Shown: positions 26,253 to 34,388, counted from the first letter of the stretch. The stretch: 64,000 bases of DNA from Neorhizobium galegae (GCF_017877055.1 NZ_JAGIPG010000002.1:1302001-1366000), one strand, 5' to 3'. The notes: generated from the sequence alone by a model not told the origin. Numbers and translations are program-made.

Positions 26253-26396
26253 CTTCTCCCCTCGGGGAGAAGATGCCCGACAGGGCAGATGAGGGGGAGG
26301 AGCGCAGCGACGCCTTGAGCGAAAGCGAAAGGCCGAACCTGCGGCAAGCGCCCCCTCATCCATCCTTTCGAGCCACCTTCTCCCCGAGGGGAGAAG
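26253..26396. repeat. Rhizobium-type intergenic mosaic element inside an operon
   Basis: About 144 bp bounded by two near-identical palindromes, CTTCTCCCCTCGGGGAGAAG (26253-26272) and CTTCTCCCCGAGGGGAGAAG (26377-26396). Between them are GATGAGGGGGAGGAGCGCAG and CGCCCCCTCATCCATCCTTT, whose GATGAGGGGG and CCCCCTCATC blocks are mutually complementary, so the whole element can fold into a long cruciform or RNA structure. This matches the RIME class described in rhizobia. It separates the binding-protein gene from the ATPase gene. Confidence 0.8.
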
Positions 26397-26426
26397 AGGA
26401 AACAAGCCGTCAGCAACGGAGACCAG

Positions 26427-27215
26427 ATGCCCCACCTCGTTACCATCGACAATGTCGACATGCGCTACGGCGGCGCGGCCGGCACGCTTGCGGTCTCGGG
26501 CCTCACCATGAAAGTCGGCAAGGGCGAGTTCGCGGCCGTCGTCGGCCCGTCGGGCTGTGGCAAGTCCACCCTGATGAAACTGGTTACCGGCCTGCACATC
26601 CCGCAGAGCGGCGTGGTCATCGTGGCGGACAAACAGGTGACCAAGCCGGTCTCGATCGTCGGCATGGCCTTCCAGAACCCGACCATGCTGCCCTGGCGCA
26701 CCACTCTCGACAACATCCTCCTGCCGCTCGAAATCGTTGAACGGCACCGCCACCGCCTGCGCACCAACAAAAAGGAATATGTCGAAAAGGCCGAACACCT
26801 CCTCGAAACCGTCGGCCTCAAGGGTTTCGGCTCGAAATTCCCCTGGCAGCTTTCCGGAGGCATGCAGCAGCGCGCCAATCTCTGCCGCGCGCTGATCCAC
26901 GAACCCGAATTGCTGATGCTCGACGAACCGTTCGGCGCGCTCGACGCCTTCACTCGCGAGGAACTGTGGTGCGTCATCCGGGACCTGCATGCGGCGCAGG
27001 GCGTCACCATCATCCTCGTCACCCACGACCTGCGCGAGGCGACATTCCTAGCCGACCGCATCTTCGTGATGAGCGCCCGTCCCGGCAAGGTGCTGAAGGA
27101 GCACGCCGTGCCCTTCGCCCGGCCCCGCGATCTCGAAGTCATGTACGAAAAGGCCTTCAACGACATGGTGCATGAACTGCACGGCGAAATCGCCAGCGCG
27201 AGGGTTGTCGCATGA
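26427..27215 (+). CDS. ABC transporter ATP-binding protein (SsuB/TauB type)
   Basis: 262 aa. All nucleotide-binding motifs are intact: Walker A GPSGCGKST (about 40-48), Q-loop AFQNPTMLPWRT, signature LSGGMQQRANLCRAL, Walker B LLMLDEPFGALD and the H-loop LVTHDLREA. ILPLE-like and REATFLADRI segments are typical of nitrate/sulfonate/taurine ATPases. It energises uptake with the permease that starts 10 bp downstream. Confidence 0.92.
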   Translation: MPHLVTIDNVDMRYGGAAGTLAVSGLTMKVGKGEFAAVVGPSGCGKSTLMKLVTGLHIPQSGVVIVADKQVTKPVSIVGMAFQNPTMLPWRTTLDNILLPLEIVERHRHRLRTNKKEYVEKAEHLLETVGLKGFGSKFPWQLSGGMQQRANLCRALIHEPELLMLDEPFGALDAFTREELWCVIRDLHAAQGVTIILVTHDLREATFLADRIFVMSARPGKVLKEHAVPFARPRDLEVMYEKAFNDMVHELHGEIASARVVA

Positions 27216-27225
27216 GGAATGCACA

Positions 27226-28035
27226 ATGAGCGCCGTCACGGAAAACACGACGCCGGTCAAACCGCTTGCCCAGCGGATCAACTGGGTGAAGCTCGCGCCC
27301 TGGCTCTACACGATCGGGCTCTTCGTCGCCTGGGAACTGCTGGTCATAGCGCTCCAGACACCGCCCACCATCCTCCCGGCGCCGTCGCGCGTCTTCCAGG
27401 CGATCGTGCAATACTGGTCGCCGATCTGGAAGAACTCCCTGCAGACGCTCTATACGACCACCGTCGGCTTCGCGATCGCGGTGGTGGCGGGCCTGGCGAT
27501 CGGCCTCTTCATCGGCTGGTCGAAGGCGATCTATGCCGGGCTCTATCCGCTGATGATCGGCTTCAACGCCATCCCCAAGGTGGCGCTCGTGCCGATCCTG
27601 GTCATCTGGTTCGGCATCGGCGCGGTACCTGCCATCCTCACCGCCTTTCTGATCTCGTTCTTCCCGATCGTCGTCAACGTCGCGACCGGCCTTGCCACCA
27701 TCGAGCCGGAAACCGAGGACGTGCTGCGCGCGCTCGGCGCGAAGAAACTCGACATCATGCTGAAGGTCGGCATCCCACGCTCGATGCCTTATTTCTTCGG
27801 CTCGCTGAAAGTGGCGATCACGCTCGCCTTCGTCGGCTCCGTAGTCTCCGAAACCGTCGCCTCGAACTATGGCCTCGGCAACATGATGAGTTCCGCGCAG
27901 AGCCAGTTCAACGTGCCGCTGGTCTTCGCCGGCCTGTTGATGCTCGCCGTCGAAGGCATCGCCATGTATGCGCTGATGGCCTGGATCGAGATGCGTATGA
28001 CCGGCTGGGCGCATCGTTCGACCATGTCGCAGTGA
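27226..28035 (+). CDS. ABC transporter permease (BPD_transp_1)
   Basis: 269 aa with six to seven membrane helices. The EAA loop that docks on the ATPase is near EDVLRALGAKKLDIMLKVGI followed by PRSMPYFF. LPAPSRVFQAI at the N-terminus is characteristic of SsuC/TauC-type permeases. The ATG at 27226 gives MSAVTEN; the frame is open upstream into the ATPase gene. With the preceding two genes it makes a complete importer. Confidence 0.9.
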   Translation: MSAVTENTTPVKPLAQRINWVKLAPWLYTIGLFVAWELLVIALQTPPTILPAPSRVFQAIVQYWSPIWKNSLQTLYTTTVGFAIAVVAGLAIGLFIGWSKAIYAGLYPLMIGFNAIPKVALVPILVIWFGIGAVPAILTAFLISFFPIVVNVATGLATIEPETEDVLRALGAKKLDIMLKVGIPRSMPYFFGSLKVAITLAFVGSVVSETVASNYGLGNMMSSAQSQFNVPLVFAGLLMLAVEGIAMYALMAWIEMRMTGWAHRSTMSQ

Positions 28036-28073
28036 CGTGGCCTTCGGCGCCGGTTCTGCGTCTGCGATCCCGG

Positions 28074-28568
28074 TTACTCCCGCGGCTCCGCCCGAAAAAC
28101 ATCCCGCAAGCGTTCGACGACCTCTGCAGCGCCTGGCCCCTGAATCGGGGGCGGTACTAATCGTTCGCAGAATTCCCGCCAGACGAAGAACGTCAGTTCT
28201 GCCCCGTCGGTCGCGGTCTCGCCCGGGCCTTCCGCGATGGTATTGAGCATCCTGTATCGCTCGTCCTGCCAGAAAAGTGCCTCTACCCAAGCGTAGATCG
28301 GAATCACGTGGAAATGGATCGAATGGCCCGGCGAATGTCCGTATCGTCCAATATAGACCCGCTCCGCATTTAGGTTCTGCCTCAGCACCTTCTGAGCCTT
28401 CGCCATCAGCGGCCCGAGCTCCAGGAGTGCTTCGTCCGCAAGTTCGAAGAGATCATCCGCGAAGCGCTTGGAGCCGATCATCAGATAGCCGGGAAGGGCG
28501 GAATTCGTCCGGTGATTGACGAGCCAGTGCGGCGTCTCGAAGACATGAAGTTCTGAAGGGATGGGCAT
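28074..28568 (-). CDS. HIT-family protein
   Basis: 164 aa. The histidine triad GHSIHFHVIPIYAWV (H-x-H-x-H pattern near residues 82-88) defines a HIT nucleotide-binding protein; such enzymes hydrolyse or transfer nucleoside monophosphates (AMP-lysine, Ap4A and similar). The N-terminal strand pattern and LPGYLMIGSKRFADDL are typical. The C-terminal extension (WREFCERLVPPPI onward) is longer than in Hint proteins. It is convergent with the ABC permease, 38 bp away. Confidence 0.82.
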   Translation of the reverse strand: MPIPSELHVFETPHWLVNHRTNSALPGYLMIGSKRFADDLFELADEALLELGPLMAKAQKVLRQNLNAERVYIGRYGHSPGHSIHFHVIPIYAWVEALFWQDERYRMLNTIAEGPGETATDGAELTFFVWREFCERLVPPPIQGPGAAEVVERLRDVFRAEPRE

Positions 28569-28642
28569 TTCGACCGGTCCATATGTGGATCTCTTGCAAA
28601 AGAGGTAGCAACAGCCATGTGCCGGCGCAACGTTAGCAATAT

Positions 28643-28658
28643 AAGGTCATTTGACCTT
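28643..28658. promoter_or_regulatory. Candidate operator upstream of the Xre/RES module
   Basis: AAGGTC-ATTT-GACCTT is a perfect 6-bp-arm inverted repeat 52 bp upstream of the antitoxin ATG, in an AT-rich leader. Antitoxins of this type autoregulate by binding palindromes in their promoter, so this is the most likely site. Confidence 0.5.
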
Positions 28659-28709
28659 TACTTTTAGACCAGATGAACTAAATTTGGTTCGACGCAAAGG
28701 AGCCTCGGC

Positions 28710-29099
28710 ATGGCGGTCACGGCAAGGAAAGAACAGGCGGAACAGCTGACGGCGGTGGCGCTCAAGGCCTTCGGCAATGTCGTCGCCGAATGGGGCGTGC
28801 CGGTAAACGAGGCGGCAGCACTTGCCGACATGTCGGAAAGCACCTGGAAACGCGCCCGAAAGCCCGGTTATTCCGGCGGGCTGACCAAGGACCAGATGCT
28901 GCGCCTCAGCGCCGTGATCGGCATCTACAAGGCGCTGAAACTCTATTTCAGCGATCCGATCGCCACCAGGTGGATGACGCTTCCGAACGAGGGGCCGCTG
29001 TTCCGCGGCGCCCGGCCGATCGATACGCTGATCGACGAGGGGCTGCCGCAATTCCTCGCCGTCCGCAATTACCTGGATGCCCTGCGGGGCGGCGCGTGA
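28710..29099 (+). CDS. Xre/MbcA/ParS-type antitoxin
   Basis: 129 aa. The N-terminal helical DNA-binding part carries NEAAALADMSESTWKRARK; the C-terminal MbcA/ParS toxin-binding domain (DUF2384) holds LSAVIGIYKALKLYFSDP, then WMTLPNEGPLFRGARPIDTL and a final helix QFLAVRNYLDALRGG that plugs the RES active site in known complexes. It neutralises the RES toxin whose GTG start overlaps its TGA (GTGA). An autoregulatory palindrome lies upstream. Confidence 0.9.
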   Translation: MAVTARKEQAEQLTAVALKAFGNVVAEWGVPVNEAAALADMSESTWKRARKPGYSGGLTKDQMLRLSAVIGIYKALKLYFSDPIATRWMTLPNEGPLFRGARPIDTLIDEGLPQFLAVRNYLDALRGGA

Positions 29100-29788
29100 T
29101 CGTCACGGCGGTCAGCGACCGGGGCCTGGTGCGGCTGATCCCGGCGACCTACCACAAGCCGCCCAGCCTGCGCGGCCTGGTGGATAGCGACGAGGAACTG
29201 GCGATCCTTGCCGAGATCGAGGGCATTACCAGCGCTCGCCTTGCCGCCGAGCGAGGGCTGAACCTCTATCTCGACCGCCGCGAACTCGCCTGGAAACGCC
29301 GCAAGCACGACCTGCAGGTCTATGGCAACACCCATATCAACGCTGCCTTCACCTATACGCGAAAAGGCGGGAACCGCTTCAACGACGAAAACCGCGGCGC
29401 CTGGTACTGCGGCTGGGACACGATGACCTCGCTCGCCGAAGTCGCCTTCCACAAGACCCGCGAACTGAAGTTCATCGGCGTGTTCGAGGAGACGGCGCGT
29501 TACGTCGAACTGCTGGCGGATTTCATCGGCGAGTATCCCGACATCACCGACGAGCGAGGCCACCCGGCGCTCGACCCCGATCCGGCGATCGGTTATCCCC
29601 AGGGCCAGGCGCTTGCCGAGAAACTGAGGCGCGACGGCCATGACGGCCTGATCTATCCATCGGTGCGCCACAGCCAGGGCCGCTGCCTCGTCGCGTTTGA
29701 GCCGACGGCCATCCGCAACGTCCGCCCCGGCGCCTCGTGGGACATCGTCTGGTCGGGCAGCGAGGAATACGGCCTCAAGGCCGTGTGA
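29096..29788 (+). CDS. RES-domain NAD-targeting toxin
   Basis: 230 aa. RES toxins degrade NAD+ (phosphorolysis or glycohydrolase-type), arresting growth. Active-site features are visible: FTYTRKGGNRFNDENRGAWY (Arg and the R-F-N element), TSLAEVAFHKTREL (Glu of the family name) and GLIYPSVRHSQGRCLVAFEP (Ser). The start is GTG 29096, overlapping the antitoxin stop by 4 bp. It appears full length and intact, so this is a potentially active toxin-antitoxin module. Confidence 0.9.
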   Translation: MIVTAVSDRGLVRLIPATYHKPPSLRGLVDSDEELAILAEIEGITSARLAAERGLNLYLDRRELAWKRRKHDLQVYGNTHINAAFTYTRKGGNRFNDENRGAWYCGWDTMTSLAEVAFHKTRELKFIGVFEETARYVELLADFIGEYPDITDERGHPALDPDPAIGYPQGQALAEKLRRDGHDGLIYPSVRHSQGRCLVAFEPTAIRNVRPGASWDIVWSGSEEYGLKAV

Positions 29789-29820
29789 CGATGGCCAATT
29801 GATTCTCATGAGATTTGGGC

Positions 29821-29855
29821 ATCGGGCCGGCTTCCTCGTGAAAAGCCGGCCCGAT
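29821..29855. terminator. Strong bidirectional terminator hairpin
   Basis: ATCGGGCCGGCTT (29821-29833) and AAGCCGGCCCGAT (29843-29855) form a perfect 13-bp stem with a 9-nt loop between the RES toxin and the convergent mechanosensitive channel gene. No long T run follows on either strand. Confidence 0.65.
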
Positions 29856-29867
29856 GCATCCTTTCCT

Positions 29868-30791
29868 TCAGGTCCGCTCTGCGACCGGTTCGTCCGCACC
29901 GTGAGGAGCCGGAGGTCCGCTCTCACCGGAAACGTCGCGGGTTTCTACCTGAGGGTCTGGAAGCTGTTCTGGCGATTTGTCGCCAGGGAACTTGTCGCCA
30001 GGGAATTTATCGAAAGCGAGCTTGACGTCCCTGGTCAGGTCGCGGCCGGTTTCCCACCAGTCGCTGCTCTTCGTCCAGTAGCGCAGCGTCAGCTTGGCGC
30101 TGCCGGCATCGAATTCCGCCACGTAGACGGTCGGTGCCGGATCCTTCAGCACCCGCCTGTCGCCGCTGGCGATTGCCATCAGTTTCGCCTGGGTCCGGCC
30201 GATATCGCGGTCGGTGCCGATGCTGACTGAAATCTCGTTGCGGCGTGTCTTCAACCGGCTGTAATTGGTGATCGGCACGTTCCACAGCGTTGAGTTCGGC
30301 GCCAGCCGGTAGACGCCGTCGGCAGTCCGAAGTTCGGTTGCAAACAACCCGACATCGACGATCGTGCCGGTAACGCTGCCGGTCTCGATGCTCTCCCCGA
30401 CCCGGAACGGCCGCAGGACCAGAAGCATGATGCCGGCCGCGATGTTCTGCAGCGTGCCCTGGAGCGCGAGGCCGACCGCAAGTCCGATCGCGCCCAGCGC
30501 CGCGAGCACCGACGCCGTCTGCACCCCGAACTGGCCGAGCACCATGACGATGACGATGACGAGGATGGCGTAGCGGATAATGTTGGAGAAGAATTGCGAC
30601 AGCGTCGCATCGATTCCGTGGATGCGCGACAAGCCGCGATGCGCCCAGCGGCTGATCAGGCCGGCGGCCATCCAGCCGAGGATGAGCAGAACGATCGCGC
30701 CGACGGCGGAGAAGGAATATTGCACCGCCAGCGCGCTCAACTGAGCGAGCGCTGCTCTGGTGGCCACAACGAATTCCGATGCCTGGTCCAT
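29868..30791 (-). CDS. Small-conductance mechanosensitive channel (MscS family)
   Basis: 307 aa. Three N-terminal membrane helices; the pore-lining TM3 is ASVLAALGAIGLAVGLALQG followed by TLQNIAAGIMLLVLRPF, the MscS signature of Gly/Ala packing. The beta domain follows (ETGSVTGTIVDVGLFATELRT, PNSTLWNVPITNYS). It protects against hypo-osmotic shock by opening under membrane tension. The C-terminal tail is hydrophilic and contains a tandem FPGDK-FPGDK duplication that looks like replication slippage. Confidence 0.92.
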   Translation of the reverse strand: MDQASEFVVATRAALAQLSALAVQYSFSAVGAIVLLILGWMAAGLISRWAHRGLSRIHGIDATLSQFFSNIIRYAILVIVIVMVLGQFGVQTASVLAALGAIGLAVGLALQGTLQNIAAGIMLLVLRPFRVGESIETGSVTGTIVDVGLFATELRTADGVYRLAPNSTLWNVPITNYSRLKTRRNEISVSIGTDRDIGRTQAKLMAIASGDRRVLKDPAPTVYVAEFDAGSAKLTLRYWTKSSDWWETGRDLTRDVKLAFDKFPGDKFPGDKSPEQLPDPQVETRDVSGESGPPAPHGADEPVAERT

Positions 30792-30911
30792 CCGGCAATC
30801 TGCTCCCTCTTTCGGTTTCGCCGTTAATTGGCGCAGCAGGCCGCGAGGTCAAGAAAAAAATGGCGCTTTCCCGCGCCTGGCTAAACAATTAGGAAAGTTC
30901 AACTTTCAGGT

Positions 30912-31436
30912 TCAATGGGAGATTTTGAGCGGCAGGATGAAGGACGCACGCCCATCCGTCTCGGCGCCGCGGCCGATCCCCTTGATGGCGGCGATCAGCC
31001 GGCCGTTCCGCCCGAGCAGCCGGTCGCCGATCTCGATCAGCCGCGTATTTGGCGTCGCATGCGGCGCGACGCTGCGAAGCCTTGCGGCCAGCGCGAAATC
31101 GTCCTCTTCCGGGTTGAGAGAGAGCGCGGCGATCACCGCCGCGGCCGGAGAACGGGAGACGCCCATCCAGCAATGGATGATGATCGGCGCCGACTGGTCC
31201 CAGTCGCGCACGAAGGCGATCAGGCTTTCCACATGCGCTTCGCTGGGCGCGATCAAGCCTCCCGTGCCGGCAAAGCCGATATCGTTCATCGCAAGCTTCA
31301 GGTGGCGATCGGCGGAAATCACGCCCGGCCGGTGAAAATCCTGTTTTTCGGCGATCAGGCTCACCATTTCGCGCGCCTTGTGTCGCACGGCGGTCTCGGC
31401 GATGGCGCCGAGCGGGCAGACAACGATCGCGGTCAT
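30912..31436 (-). CDS. Dual-specificity/tyrosine phosphatase-like protein
   Basis: 174 aa. The P-loop IIIHCWMGVSRSPAAAVIAAL holds the CX5R motif with Cys89 and Arg95, the phosphocysteine catalytic site of protein tyrosine phosphatases. An upstream acidic position (NDIG, about 51) could be the general acid. Its substrate may be a phosphoprotein or a phosphoinositide-like molecule; this is unknown. It starts 4 bp inside the stop of the HD-domain gene (ATGA overlap), being the third gene of a coupled set ygfZ - HD - phosphatase. Confidence 0.85.
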   Translation of the reverse strand: MTAIVVCPLGAIAETAVRHKAREMVSLIAEKQDFHRPGVISADRHLKLAMNDIGFAGTGGLIAPSEAHVESLIAFVRDWDQSAPIIIHCWMGVSRSPAAAVIAALSLNPEEDDFALAARLRSVAPHATPNTRLIEIGDRLLGRNGRLIAAIKGIGRGAETDGRASFILPLKISH

Positions 31437-32056
31437 GACGCCTTGCCCGAAGTGGCGCGTGCGGCTTCTATCTCATGGAACCGGTCGAGGAAACGCTGTT
31501 GCGCCGTCAGTGCCGGCATCGGCTGGATCGGCAGCATGTCGCGGGTGATGCCGCGCGGCTGGCCGAAGAATTTTCGGGCCTCGGCGACCGAAAATCCGGC
31601 AAGCTCGGTGGCCTCGAAAAAGGCGGCGATGGTATCGGCCTTCTTGATCAGCGCCTTGAGTTCACGGGTCGGATGCGGCGGCAGGCCGAAGCGCAGGTGG
31701 ATCGCCGCCTCCAGCCGCTGCTCGACCGCCTTGTAGCCGCCGCCGACCACGGATTTGAACGGCGAGATCATGTCGCCGATCACATATTCCGGCGCGTCGT
31801 GCAGCATGGTCATCTGCAGCGCATCGGCCGTGCAGTCCTCGTTGCAGCGTCGGAAGATTTCTTCGACGACGAGGCAATGCTGGGCGACCGAAAACGCGTG
31901 GTCGCCGCGCGTCTGGCCGTTCCAGCGGGCGACGCGGGCAAGCCCGTGGGCGATATCGGAAATTTCGACGTCGAGCGGCGAGGGGTCGAGCAGGTCGAGC
32001 CGGCGTCCCGACAGCATTCGTTGCCAGGCACGTGGTGCCGTCACCACTGGGCTCAC
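31433..32056 (-). CDS. HD-domain hydrolase (YfbR-like nucleotidase)
   Basis: 207 aa. Metal-binding residues: HAFSVAQHCLVVEEI (first His), TMLHDAPEYVIGDMISPFKS (His-Asp) and IKKADTIAAFFEATEL (last Asp), the pattern of YfbR-type 5'-deoxynucleotidases. MSPFK-like ISPFKSVVGGGYKAVEQR is conserved in that group. It probably dephosphorylates deoxynucleoside monophosphates. It overlaps both neighbours by 4 bp, so translation is coupled with ygfZ and the phosphatase. Confidence 0.85.
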   Translation of the reverse strand: MSPVVTAPRAWQRMLSGRRLDLLDPSPLDVEISDIAHGLARVARWNGQTRGDHAFSVAQHCLVVEEIFRRCNEDCTADALQMTMLHDAPEYVIGDMISPFKSVVGGGYKAVEQRLEAAIHLRFGLPPHPTRELKALIKKADTIAAFFEATELAGFSVAEARKFFGQPRGITRDMLPIQPMPALTAQQRFLDRFHEIEAARATSGKAS

Positions 32057-32895
32057 GTCTCGGCCTCTTCAGCCTCGACCGGGAAGGAGAGCCCGCTCCA
32101 GGCGGGAAGCGTCAGATTGACCACTACGTCCCCGGCCGAAACCGGAACACCGCGTGCCAAAGCGTCGCCGACTCGGTCGATGCGCACGATCGCCAGTCCC
32201 TTGTTGCCGGAAACCGATCCGAGCGTGCCGACCGGCTTGCCGCCGGCCACGATCTCGGTGCCGGAGGCAGGCAGGGCGGCCTCGCCCGAAACGATCGCCA
32301 CCCGCCGCCGCGCCGTGCCGCGATGCTGCATGCGGGAAACGACTTCCTGGCCGACATAGCAGCCCTTGCGGAAGGAAAGACCATCCGTCTGGTCGAGCAG
32401 CACGTCGTGCGGAAAGGCGTCCTGCAGCGCATAGTCGTGGCCCGACATCGAGATGCCGGCGCCGATGCGGAGAGCGTGATAAACCGCTTCCGGCCCGTCA
32501 CCCAGCTTGCCGGGCGTGCGGGTAAGCGTGATGCCGGACTTGGCAAAGGCGGCATCCTTCACCGCGCCTTTGACCGAATCGTCGCCCCAGAAAACGGTAA
32601 CCCCGTCTTCGGGACCGGCAGCGATATCTACGGCTGCGCGCAGCTTGTACATGGTCAGGCGCCGCATCAGCGCCTCGCGCTGGGCCGTCTCGGTCTCGAT
32701 GACGAACCCGTCGCCGTCACGCCAGACCAGGAAATCGAACAGGATCTTGCCCTGCGGCGTCAAAAGCGCCCCCGGCCGGGCTTCGCCTTCCGGCAGCCCA
32801 TCGATGTCGGTGGTGATCAGCCCCTGCAGGAAATCCTGCGCATCCTTGCCGGTGAGGCGGATCAGGCTTCGCGAGGGAAGAATAGCGGCGGGCAT
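32053..32895 (-). CDS. ygfZ: Folate-binding protein YgfZ (iron-sulfur cluster maintenance)
   Basis: 280 aa, GcvT-like fold. The YgfZ signature FRKGCYVGQEVVSRMQHRG (K-G-C-Y-x-G-Q-E) is intact at about residues 182-200, with the single functional cysteine. The N-terminus SRSLIRLTGKDAQDFLQGLITTDI is standard. YgfZ uses tetrahydrofolate to sustain Fe-S enzymes such as MiaB and is not an aminomethyltransferase. It is first of an overlapping three-gene set on this strand. Confidence 0.92.
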   Translation of the reverse strand: MPAAILPSRSLIRLTGKDAQDFLQGLITTDIDGLPEGEARPGALLTPQGKILFDFLVWRDGDGFVIETETAQREALMRRLTMYKLRAAVDIAAGPEDGVTVFWGDDSVKGAVKDAAFAKSGITLTRTPGKLGDGPEAVYHALRIGAGISMSGHDYALQDAFPHDVLLDQTDGLSFRKGCYVGQEVVSRMQHRGTARRRVAIVSGEAALPASGTEIVAGGKPVGTLGSVSGNKGLAIVRIDRVGDALARGVPVSAGDVVVNLTLPAWSGLSFPVEAEEAET

Positions 32896-33254
32896 GGTGC
32901 GGGAATCCGGTTGTTCTGAGACTGAGAGTTAAGTCTTCGCGACGGCGGCGGCAAGACATGCCGGGCGGCAAATGCAGAGGCGGGGAAATATGCCGCCGCA
33001 TCCCGCTCTGCCCTGCCGGGCATCTCCCCCTCAAGGGGGAGGATTGGCTGGGGGCACCGTCCGGTTCCCAATATGCGGTGTCGTCTTCCTGAGACGTTAT
33101 TCGGGGGAATGAAGCCGGCGCGGCAATCTCCCCATGATCTCCCCCTTGAGGGGGAGATGTCACGAAAGTGACAGAGGGGGTAACGGCGGCTCCGCAAATG
33201 CAGTGGTCGCGACCAGCACAAAGCCAATCGCAAAACCCGAATTCCCCACCCGCC
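32896..33254. other. Repeat-filled intergenic region
   Basis: 359 bp between ygfZ and a secreted hypothetical, both on the minus strand. Most of it is the mosaic repeat at 33021-33172; the remainder holds no convincing gene. The ygfZ promoter should lie near 32900-33000. Confidence 0.5.
33021..33172. repeat. Rhizobium-type mosaic repeat with three hairpins
   Basis: CATCTCCCCCTCAAGGGGGA begins at 33021 and ATCTCCCCC-TTGA-GGGGGAGAT lies at 33137-33158. The latter is followed directly by GTCAC-GAAA-GTGAC (33159-33172), a perfect small stem. The two C/G-rich palindromes are near-identical and bound the element, as at 26253-26396 but with a different interior. It is typical of rhizobial intergenic mosaic elements. 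Confidence 0.75.
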
Positions 33255-34013
33255 TCAATCGCCGCCGGAGAAGAACTTCCATTTGCCGTCCGGGCTGATG
33301 CCGGCGCGGAAGAAGTTGTAGTTGCCGTTCTCTTCCATGCCGGCGAGGTCGCCGGCCGTCACGATTCGCAGCAGGTCGACCCGTTCGGGGGGCGTCAGCG
33401 TCGAAAGCTGCTTGCCGGCGAAATAGGGCCAGACATAGGCCTCGTCCGGTGTGCCGACGTCGAAATGCGCAGCGCCCGTGGAGAGGATGTCGAGCAGGAT
33501 GGCGAGGATCTCCTGGCCGTCCGCATCGCCCGAAAAGCTCTTCAGCGTCTCGATCGGATCCTCGAATTCGCCGTTCATCACCTGCGTCTGGGTGGGTCCC
33601 GTTCCCATCAGGGCACGCAGGCGGGTGACATCGCCGGAGGCCGCGGCCTCGACGAGCTGCTCGCGCATGTGCTTGACCGGCGCCGGCAGCTTGGTCATGT
33701 CGCGAATGATTTCCGCCGGCTTACCATCGGCCGGCGCGGGTTTGGCGGCGTTGGGGTCCGCCGGGGGAGCGGTCGTCTTGGTGTCGCCGGCCTGTGCCGA
33801 GCGATTGATCGCGGGACCCGGCTGCGGCAGTGTCGTGCCTTCGAAAGCCTGGAGGATGGCCCGGCTCTGGGCCTGTTCCGGCTGGCTAGGCTCGTCGCCC
33901 GAGCGAAGCTCGGACAGCGCAAGAGCCTGGCCACCGACCGCCACGGCAAGCACGGTTGCCGCCGAAAGGCGGATGATCAATTGGGCTGTCGTCGTTTCCG
34001 CCGCATTCCGCAC
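33255..34013 (-). CDS. Secreted hypothetical protein
   Basis: 252 aa, no family recognised. A signal peptide (IIRLSAATVLAVAVGGQALA, cleavage about residue 32) is followed by a Pro/Ala/Lys-rich linker (about 65-100). The folded C-terminal half has LVEAAASGDVTRLRALMGTG, reminiscent of an ankyrin-like helix pair, then DEAYVWPYFAGKQLSTLTP and NYNFFRAGISPDGKWKFFSG. Proteins with this YVWPYFA...LTPPE pattern occur widely in Rhizobiales without assigned function. The start is probably GTG at 34013, preceded by AGAGG. It is periplasmic by inference. Confidence 0.65.
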   Translation of the reverse strand: MRNAAETTTAQLIIRLSAATVLAVAVGGQALALSELRSGDEPSQPEQAQSRAILQAFEGTTLPQPGPAINRSAQAGDTKTTAPPADPNAAKPAPADGKPAEIIRDMTKLPAPVKHMREQLVEAAASGDVTRLRALMGTGPTQTQVMNGEFEDPIETLKSFSGDADGQEILAILLDILSTGAAHFDVGTPDEAYVWPYFAGKQLSTLTPPERVDLLRIVTAGDLAGMEENGNYNFFRAGISPDGKWKFFSGGD

Positions 34014-34029
34014 GGGAAACCTCTATCGT

Positions 34030-34287
34030 TTATTGAACAGTGCGCTCGGGGGAGAATTCGCCGGCGAGCATGCGGCTCTTGAGCGAATCGAGCATGGCCT
34101 CGGCACCCATTTCCCCATGAATGCGGATGGTTTCCCGCATGGCAAGTACCAGAGCTGCGTCGGCGATGATTTCCGGCTCGATACCGTCGGCACGGCCGTC
34201 GGCCCAAGCCTCACTCTGATATTCCAAGGCAGCCTGCATCTTCTCATGCACAATCATGTCGTCGATGTCGTTGCGGCCTGTCTGCAT
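34030..34287 (-). CDS. Small hypothetical protein
   Basis: 85 aa, acidic and helical (EKMQAALEYQSEAWADGRAD; EIIADAALVLAMRETIRIHG). There is no signal peptide, membrane segment or recognised family. The ATG at 34287 has GAGGA 7 bp upstream, and the gene ends 17 bp before the secreted hypothetical on the same strand, so the two are probably an operon. Confidence 0.6.
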   Translation of the reverse strand: MQTGRNDIDDMIVHEKMQAALEYQSEAWADGRADGIEPEIIADAALVLAMRETIRIHGEMGAEAMLDSLKSRMLAGEFSPERTVQ

Positions 34288-34388
34288 TCTGTCGTCCTCG
34301 GTGCCCGTTTAATTACTAGCCCGTTAAAAACTTTATCAGCCTTTTATCAAAACGACACGGCCTCCTGCGAAAAGAGGTAAATAATCCT

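Noticed and set aside
25224..27026. 600-codon minus-strand open frame across the ABC importer genes
   Set aside because: It is antisense to two well-conserved genes and to the repeat between them, with charged repetitive composition and no recognisable domain.
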